A stretch of DNA of 64,000 nt from Archegozetes longisetosus. Its lineage: Eukaryota > Arthropoda > Arachnida > Sarcoptiformes > Trhypochthoniidae. The position numbers were made by a program, and so were the translations under genes. The notes under the pieces were generated by a model that saw nothing but the letters and a program-made list of their open reading frames with translations, ran no database searches and had not been told where the DNA came from. Location: NCBI GenBank assembly GCA_018873245.2, contig JAEMBT020000004.1, forward strand, positions 434,001 through 498,000. The letters run 5' to 3'. This document shows positions 56,806 to 64,000 of this stretch, in pieces; the first letter of the stretch is position 1; every line of letters starts with the position of its first letter.

Positions 56806-58188
56806 TTAAGGCTGATCCTTGAGTAGTTTATTAATCAGAGGAGTATTCTTTACAGCTAGCTTTTCGTTCAACAAACTACGGCCCAACTTCTTATGCAAAC
56901 TGATCGGCGACTTAAGAGCTGATACTATAAGCAACTGGTCAAAAACATCTCTTTGAGCATTACTCCCACCCATGCATTGGGTCTGGTATCGAACATCAAT
57001 CAAAAGATCGACAGCTTTGCTATAATTTTTTCTATCAAAAGCAACCATGGCTTCCATTATTGCGAGTGCGCTCTTTAGCCACTGATCGGGCAATTCAAAA
57101 TCGCGAAGTTTTTCAATAATTCCTTCTGCTTTGTCCAACTTTTTTGCGCCCAAACATGCCATCAGAGAGTGAATATCAATGAATCCTAAAATAAGTTCAT
57201 TCTTCAAATTAGGTTCAACTAAATCATAAACATCTTTCCATCTCTTATCTAAAAGTTTACATTCAGGTTCAATCAATCCTAATCTATATAATAGAGACGA
57301 TGCGTCGTTTATACTTCCTGGACGCTTTCTAATAGCAGCCCTTCTTATAATCTCATTATCGAATATTTTGATGGCTGAATCATATTCTTCTTGTTCGATA
57401 TGATACAAAGCTAAGTGCCAGTAATTATGACACGCTATGAAGTTACTTTTTTCCCATTGATTGGAAGTTTCATTCAAGAACTTAATCCCATTTTGTGTCA
57501 ATCCTTTAGTTTCAAAGACATGAGACAATGCATGAGTGGCCCACCCGTCAAAAGGACTCATACTTAATGCTAAGTTTGCTTCATGTTCAGCCTTAGTGTA
57601 AAAGCTAGTCTCTTCTAATCCAAAAGCATACATTCCATGAAGATATCCTTCAAGAGGAATGGACTTTCCTAACCAATGGGGTAATACTCTTGCAATTGAG
57701 TCTCTCATTTGATTCGGTTTCCCGAAATCAAAATACAACCCCTGAGCTAAATTGATGGCCTGCATGTCAGTCGGATATTCACATAAGATTTGCTCCCAAA
57801 CCCGTATCGTTCCGTTGACATCACCACTGGCAAAACGGCTTAACGCTTCGACGTGTTTAATTTCTCTCTCATCAATAAAATCTCTACTTTTGTCCACCTG
57901 TTTGACCAACAGATTCAATTTATTCTGAAGTTGAGGATGTACTTTCTGATTGACACCTAATAGTTCCAAACCTAATGCTAAACTTTGACCCAAAATGAAA
58001 TTAGGGTCTGCTTCAGTCATATCAGAGAGTGTTTTGATGAGACCACCATAATTGTGGTCATCATACAAACCACACAATTGAGTGATGGCAGCGTCGTATA
58101 GCTTACACGCTTCGTTCGATGTCGTACTTCTTATGGGCAACCCTTCAGCCCTCCAATCATCACATCCTCTCAAGCTTTGTCTCAACAT
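56806..58188 (-). CDS. TTC38: Tetratricopeptide repeat protein 38
   Basis: A single uninterrupted exon encodes 460 residues, close to the ~469 of vertebrate TTC38. The start is the first ATG (58188-58186, MLRQSLRGCDDWRAEGLPIR); an in-frame TTG further up is not used, and an acceptor-like TTTCAG at about 58220 leaves room for a short upstream exon. Family signatures are clear: STTSNEACKLYDAAITQL near the N-terminus, WEQILCEYPTDMQAINLAQG, MRDSIARVLPHW, GMYAFGLEETSFYTKAE, ACHNYWHLALYHIE and GGSNAQRDVFDQLLI near the C-terminus. The protein is a cytosolic helical-repeat scaffold; its molecular role is poorly defined in any species. It is notable for having no intron in the conserved region. Confidence 0.93.
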   Translation of the reverse strand: MLRQSLRGCDDWRAEGLPIRSTTSNEACKLYDAAITQLCGLYDDHNYGGLIKTLSDMTEADPNFILGQSLALGLELLGVNQKVHPQLQNKLNLLVKQVDKSRDFIDEREIKHVEALSRFASGDVNGTIRVWEQILCEYPTDMQAINLAQGLYFDFGKPNQMRDSIARVLPHWLGKSIPLEGYLHGMYAFGLEETSFYTKAEHEANLALSMSPFDGWATHALSHVFETKGLTQNGIKFLNETSNQWEKSNFIACHNYWHLALYHIEQEEYDSAIKIFDNEIIRRAAIRKRPGSINDASSLLYRLGLIEPECKLLDKRWKDVYDLVEPNLKNELILGFIDIHSLMACLGAKKLDKAEGIIEKLRDFELPDQWLKSALAIMEAMVAFDRKNYSKAVDLLIDVRYQTQCMGGSNAQRDVFDQLLIVSALKSPISLHKKLGRSLLNEKLAVKNTPLINKLLKDQP

Positions 58189-58209
58189 TTCATTTAAATA
58201 ATGAGTCAA

Positions 58210-59389
58210 TTTTCTTACTGAAAGTTCTACTCATGTAATAGGCATAAGTAATAGGCATAACAATGGCAATAGCTATTTCTATGCCACAAAAAATTGGTTT
58301 TAAATCAAATTTAAGTTACCTCTTTCCATTTTCATAACTTCAAAGTTAGACATAACGATTGTAAAATGGTTACAGGTTCAGTTAGGTTAGGTTAACCCTT
58401 AAAGAGTAAAGTGTTTTATATTAAAGATTTCACTATTTTTGAGTAATTTTGATCCATCTCTTCATTTTCATGTTAAAGTAAGGGATAGGGTGTACATCAG
58501 CTATCGTGTCTATTATTTTGTTGGTATAGTCATGTCCGACGTGATTTGTTTAAGACCTTCAATAAAAACTTATTTCATATTTAACTTTAATGCCTAAACT
58601 TGGAGATGATTAACTTTAAACTTAATTATGTTTAAATATAAATATTATAAATAATTTATTTATATCTTAATATGACTCTTAAATATTCATTTGGAAATAT
58701 TATGAGTATTTTGAATGTTAAAACTGACAAAAGTCAAATGTAATAATTTTTAATAATCTTTTGGATCATTTTGACCACGTCTTACTGTTCTAGGGTTAAG
58801 CCAGTTTGGATTTTCTTGAATCTAATTTGTTCTCATATTGTTCGTTTTTGATAATATTGAATGATGGAGTACAAACAGCATCGGCCGTATAAAATCAAGG
58901 TTTTTGCTAGGAAACACTGATTAAATTTCTATTTCATGTCATATATACCAATGCACCGTTTCTATCAAAGTTACAGGAAAGATAGCTTTGTCAATAGAAA
59001 AATGAAACTACTTAGATAAAGCAGGGGTGCATCTGAAGCTACCCTTGAAATTTTTTATTATTTAGTTGTTTGCAGTAATCAGTTCAATTCAAAGATTAAC
59101 TTAAAAGCATTAACAATGCATTAATGAACTAAATATTTCGTTGTATATTTTAACAGTTATTATACTGTAAAAAGTCTGTCAAAATTAGAAATTCGTGTAA
59201 GATTCCTGGCTATTACCTTATTAGCCTTTTGATTATATAGAATTGTTTGTAAACTACAGTCAAATTGAAAAGTAAAGACAAACTTTTAGATATATACTTT
59301 TGTGTATACCAGAGATTTTCAATTAGAGACTTTACATGTGTAGTTTTGAACTATTTGTTCATAATATTAAAACAATAACAATATATAGT
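58210..59389. other. Intergenic stretch upstream of TTC38
   Basis: It should contain the TTC38 promoter (minus strand). No specific motif, exon or repeat was recognised. Confidence 0.4.
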
Positions 59390-60170
59390 CTATATAGTCG
59401 GCTAATTTAAAGGACAGAGTGAAGTATATGTTTAAGTCAAGTTTGTCTTAACTTTTGAATTTGGTAGTGTATATTATATATACAGAGTAAAAGAATTGGT
59501 CACACTAAAGCCTCTCATTTTTTAGAGCGACAGCCTTTAAACCAAGTCAAGTCAGTTCTATAAATAGGCAAAATCTATCATTTTAGTATTCTATATGTTA
59601 TATTATAACTTTCAATTTGAGTAGAAAATTGTTTAATTTATCATATTTAACGAGTTTTACATGTAATAATTTTTCGAAGTACAGTATTTATCGAATAGAG
59701 GTATTCGAATTGATTCGTTATTTAGTGTGCAGAAACAATTTTCTTGATGGAAGTTTTAGTTAGAAAATCGGATAGAAATACGAACTTTTTTTTGCTAATA
59801 CTTATACTACATAGGAATATACAGTCCACTAATTTAAAACAACTAAAGTATATTTTAAGTCAAGTTTGTTAACTTTTGAATTTGGTTTATATTATAATAC
59901 AGAGTAAAAGAATTGGTCACACTAAAGCCTTTCAATAGAGCGACAGCCTATAAACCAAGTCAAGTCATTCTATAAATAGGCAAAATTATCATTTTAGTAT
60001 TCTATATGTTATATTATAACTTTCAATTTGAGTAGAAAATAATTTATCATATTTAACGAATTTTACATGTGATAATGTTCCACGCAAATTACGCCAATCA
60101 TTGACTAATCATGTGTTAAAGTCTTAATAGGTTTTAGTTAGAAAATTGATATAAATACGAAATTTAGAGC
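59390..60170 (+). repeat. Diverged tandem duplication (two ~380-bp copies)
   Basis: Copy 1 (about 59390-59800) and copy 2 (about 59820-60170) are direct repeats offset by roughly 420 bp near their start. Shared blocks include GTAAAAGAATTGGTCACACT, GCGACAGCCT, ACCAAGTCAAGTCA and TTTAGTATTCTATATGTTAT. Copy 2 carries several small deletions. Both are non-coding. Confidence 0.75.
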
Positions 60171-60362
60171 TAAACTTATATCTTTAAGTATTTCACACAT
60201 AGTTTATGAATAAATGCATAACCTTACATGCTTTATTAATCACTGACTGAAATTTGAATGTATGAGAATAAACCTTTAATTATGAACTATAATCTTACAA
60301 AGTATTTGAGAACTGTAATCCTACAAAGTAGTTTAGATATGTAAAAATAAATTTATAATTAA

Positions 60363-60530
60363 TCACAACATATGCATAAAGTGCTGACCATTATTTTCTA
60401 AACAAAGTTCAACTCTTTTAATCATATTTTCTGAAACCTTTCTGAGTGCTTCAGAACTTATTTTTTCTATTTCATTTCCTATATTTGTCTTTAACTCTTC
60501 TAATTTTTGGGTTCGAGCGGTACACTTTAT
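60363..60530 (-). pseudogene. Mariner transposase C-terminal fragment
   Basis: The minus strand reads TARTQKLEELKTNIGNEIEK, then SEALRKVSENMIKRVELCLE and NNGQHFMHML before TGA (60365-60363). This is the C-terminal end of a mariner-type transposase (compare the remnants at 3.0-3.75 and 15.6-16.2 kb). No catalytic domain is present. Confidence 0.65.
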
Positions 60531-63022
60531 TTTTGAGCTGAGAACATAATAAATGAGTTTTCAAAATAAAAATTGTTTCTTTAGTTGTGAACACCGTTTT
60601 TATGATTAAAAGTGTTTTTAGTTAAAAATCAATGACTAAGTGATCAAATTGTGTTTTATATGTTTTAAACTTACCCATTAGTAAGTTCTGATTCATGAGC
60701 AATAATAAAGGAAAATTGTTATAAAGATTTGAGTTTAGTTTTTTAAAAAACGGTCAGTATAATCGTAAGACTTTCTCTACAGTAATTTCATTAATTAATT
60801 CCATTACAATAGAGTAATTAATATTGATTACTACTCTTGTAAGTAAACGATCAAAATTTTGTCATTAAATAATTGATCATACTTGCATTTTTGATAAATC
60901 ATACAGATTTTTATTGATAAAATCTGCAAAAGTATTTCAATGTGACAGGTTTCAATTCAATTCAAACAAACTGGATCATTGTTCAACTCCTATGCTTGAA
61001 ACAAATTGTATACAGCAATTAGACATAAAGACGGTCTTATCTATCCTATCACAAGAAGGCGATCGTTATAAGTTTTATCGAACAAATAATGAACTGATAT
61101 ACTTTTTAGTTCGATATTTCACTTTAAAATTTCAAGCTAGACATATGAGAACAGATTGTCTATATAGAACAATGATAGTTCATTTATCTTTTACTTACTT
61201 TTCAGTTTCATTTTGTCGACATGTGCTAAAATAGTTCAGTCTTCACCCAATCATCGTCTACCTATTAACAGAAATCGAGCTTAGAGTTAATTAAAGACGT
61301 TTATCATACTCGTATTCAGTCACTGTAACTGTTTTTGTTCAGTCTTAATTCACCAGGTAATACATATTTTCATCTAATTCATGACTTGAAAGTGTTCATC
61401 TGTTTGCGCCACTTAAAGAATATGATTAGGAACAACAAAAAGTTTCATGAAGCAAGATTATATCGATAACATTGACAGACATCCTATCACTTACGACTAT
61501 GAAGTTTGTATCGAATTACTGCTCACCCCTTATATATTAAATTAGTTATAACTTGTTGGCAAAGCAAAACAAGAAAAATATGCGCCAACAATGGATATCA
61601 TAAAAGCGTTCAGTTCTGAAGAATGGATTCTTATCTCGATTTTTTATCTACACATTCATAATTTTAAAACAAGAAATCCTTCAATATTTAATATTATTTA
61701 TTTAATCTATTTATCTTGGTTAATATCGACATTCCTTTTGGTAGAAATATTCAAAGTTAGAGAATTTGGCTGCTTTGAACGACACAAAGACTGAGGCAAT
61801 TCAAGAGTTGATTCAAACAAACAATAATGTCTTTACTTGCACTATAAAAGTTATTCAGCAAGTTTTAGGTAATTCAAACGATTATCACTTGAAAAAGGCT
61901 TGAGAATTCTAGGGAATAGAACACGATCCTTTTGAGACCTATTGAATGATATGGTCCCTCAATAGGCCTGAGAATCACCTAAACTGTTAGCACAATTCTT
62001 CGACAGTGTGACCCTTATTGATAATGAAACCAACATTCAAGTTTCTTATGGAGTTACCTTAAGATTTTACAAATACTAAATCGCTACTGAAAATATTTAT
62101 CTGTTACGATAAGATCCATTTGTTATAGACCTAAATTTCAGCGTAAAAATATTACTCAAAAACTTCATTGACTTTTTTATAAACTTTATTTTTTATCTCA
62201 GAACCAGAACTATAGTTGTAGCTCGAATATAGAGTTCTTGAAAGAGTCAGAAGATAGATTTTTATGCAAAATTAAATCTCGAGATTTTTATAATAATCTG
62301 ACGTCAAACGCAACGTGTAAGGTGAAATCAATAAAATTATACAAAATACAATGATTACTCTTATGGTTAGCACATATACTGACATTTATGCCAATAACTC
62401 CAGTTATGTGAGTAATCTTCAGCTGTGTCTATCAATACTTGCCTTCAGATATGTAAGTAAAACTTTGAAATCGAGTTGCATTAAAGTTCTCAAAAGTTTT
62501 CATTTGATGTAAGGAAACATTGAATAATTATATTAAAGTATTGTCTCGCACAGGTTTGTCGATAAATTTTCAACTTGAAAACTGATGAACGATCAAGTTT
62601 TACACATTTAGAATCAGTTTTTGCTAACTTTAAGTTAATTAACCAGAGAATTTACAAACAAGCAAATAGTAGAGTCCTAATCCTTAAAATAAAATCTTAA
62701 TAAATACTATATTCTCATTTTAAAATTAATGCTTAGGAAGACTAAAAGCTAGTTAAAAACCTTCATTCGAACAGAGTTTTAAAAAATATCCTAAATTCCG
62801 GAAAAAAAAGTTATCTGAAGATTTTGATGATCTCTAAACCTAAAACGCCGAAAACATAGGTAACTAATGAAACGCATGCGCTCTAAGCGACAAATCGTGG
62901 CATTCATTAAAAATTAAAATCACTTAAAATAAAATGAGTGAAACTTTTATTTACGTTTGAAATGTAAACAAAACAAAAAACTTCAACTAAAATACGAAAA
63001 CAATACACGAAAGCATATTGCA
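60531..63022. other. Intergenic stretch with weak coding-like fragments
   Basis: An open frame at about 60909-61234 (+) follows an acceptor-like ATACAG and reads VFQCDRFQFNSNKLDHC and TVLSILSQEGDRYKFYR. It could be a lone exon, but no partner or family was found. A short ATG frame at 62351 ends in a donor-like ATATGTAAGT. Neither is strong enough to call. The 3' part should contain the TMEM115 promoter. Confidence 0.3.
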
Positions 63023-64000
63023 ATGCCTTCTACGACCAACACTTCCGGACACGACAGACAGCCATCGGTTCAGCTGAAGATTGAGTCGTCTGGAGGTCCA
63101 CCGAATCGAAACACAAGAAATTTATCAACAATTTTATTAAGAAATGGAAAATTTTTTCTATCCCAGATTTCAATAATAGTCTCGAAACTGTCTCCAATCG
63201 TACAAATAGTTTGTATTGTTCTAATCGTCTTGTATCTAATTCAATTAAGCGGTGATTCTGTTAGGGATCTATTGATATTAATTCCGGGATCGCTATTAAG
63301 TCCCGGGCAATGGGTTTGGTCTATCTTGTCGTCAGTCACTCATCCGTTTGTTGAGTTTCACTGGTATTCAATTGTGGTCGATATCATCTCGTTATCACTT
63401 TCTGCGACTCTTATTGAACCGCTTTGGGGACAAAAAGAAGTTTGTCTTTAGTTATTGATGATTTTTAATTTTATTATCATAACTAAGGATAACTAGTTTT
63501 TATGATTCGTAACAAATTAGTTATTTTGTCATTTATTGTTATTTACTTTAATTTTTGCTAATTACAACAATAATTCTTTTTAGAAAACTTACAAGTTTTC
63601 ATTTTTATTCAAAAGTTCAAATTTGAACACTATTTTTTATCTTGACTGTCAAATAGGTTTGGCTATTATGAGTTCGAATATTGAACAATTTATTCTTTTT
63701 TACATTCACTTCAGTCAAACAGATATTCAGTTATTTAAATTTGTTTTTCAAAATTTTCATAAATTAATTCATTATTAATATTGAAGAAACTTTGTCTTTA
63801 GTTTAGACAAACTTTTTGAAATGACTTGATTTTACTTATTCATTAATTTTTTGAATACAAAACTTGAATAATGAACAACATAATTGTTTGTATTTTTAGG
63901 TAATATTATTCTTCACAATCGTAAGCCTGAGTTCTGCATTCCTAACATGTCTACATTACATAACAATATATACGATAACAAAAGACGCATCTCTAATATT
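63023..64000 (+). CDS. TMEM115: TMEM115-like Golgi membrane protein, 5' part (runs off the window)
   Basis: The first exon shown (63023-63439) starts at the first ATG (MPSTTNTSGHDRQPSVQLKI). A donor GTTTGT, a 460-nt intron and an acceptor TATTTTTAG lead to the next exon at 63900, open to the window end. The phase is 0. After a ~60-residue hydrophilic leader come the family core: TM1 (SPIVQIVCIVLIVLYLIQL), ILIPGSLLSPGQWVWSILSS, the TM2 region FHWYSIVVDIISLSL and the signature LIEPLWGQKE, continuing as VILFFTIVSLSSAF in the next exon. TMEM115 is a rhomboid-like-fold, catalytically dead multi-pass protein of the Golgi implicated in retrograde transport and glycosylation. The long N-terminal leader is absent from the human protein. 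The remaining TM segments and the cytosolic tail lie beyond the edge. Confidence 0.88.

Noticed and set aside
61591..61794. Hydrophobic 67-codon frame with an ATG
   Set aside because: Possible small TM protein, but AT-rich sequence readily gives Ile/Leu/Phe-rich frames; no splice site, signal or family supports it.

Overview
This is an AT-rich eukaryotic nuclear window with spliced genes, GT-AG introns, AATAAA signals and very dense DNA transposons. The recognisable host genes (an ERp29/Windbeutel-like ER protein, TTC38, TMEM115, a YWTD-propeller/EGF receptor) and the transposon families (Tc1/mariner, pogo/Tigger, hAT, FLYWCH-MULE) fit a metazoan, most likely an arthropod. A compact-intron lineage such as a mite is a guess from gene structure only. 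No rRNA gene, convincing tRNA, CRISPR array or bacterial operon was seen.

Layout. 1-8.6 kb: a foldback element at the left edge, an orphan cysteine-rich terminal exon (2356-2818), an inverted pair of mariner remnants, a non-autonomous hAT, and a nearly complete hAT (6513-8390) sitting inside one arm of an older inverted repeat. 8.6-24 kb: mostly non-coding, with a two-exon membrane protein carrying two PPSY motifs (11895-13137), a tyrosine-rich two-TM protein on the minus strand (16393-16902), a secreted basic protein (22621-23468), several MITEs, a ~740 bp palindrome and a hAT MITE. 25-37 kb: transposon territory. A TIR element (27986-32632) contains a pogo/Tigger copy, which contains an apparently intact FLYWCH-MULE (29429-32164) whose terminal inverted repeats are 17-bp minisatellite arrays. 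Mariner/Tc1 and hAT relics follow. 37.6-42 kb: a two-exon YWTD/EGF/TM receptor with a large foldback in its single intron. 42.2-50.7 kb: an LTR, a mariner-type foldback, a Tc1 element, two deletion derivatives of the MULE family, and a second Tigger nested in a mariner-like element. 51.4-58.2 kb: the ERp29-like gene (mariner MITE in its intron), two more small membrane-protein genes and the single-exon TTC38 gene on the minus strand. 58.2-64 kb: a decayed tandem duplication, a mariner remnant, and the 5' part of TMEM115 running off the right edge.

The genes do not form a pathway. ERp29, TMEM115 and the receptor are all secretory-system proteins. Two of the small membrane proteins share a TM plus double-PPSY layout typical of WW-domain (Nedd4-type ligase) clients. 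The most notable signal is the MULE family with minisatellite TIRs: one autonomous-looking copy and two deletion derivatives whose arrays use a different repeat motif, all within 18 kb.
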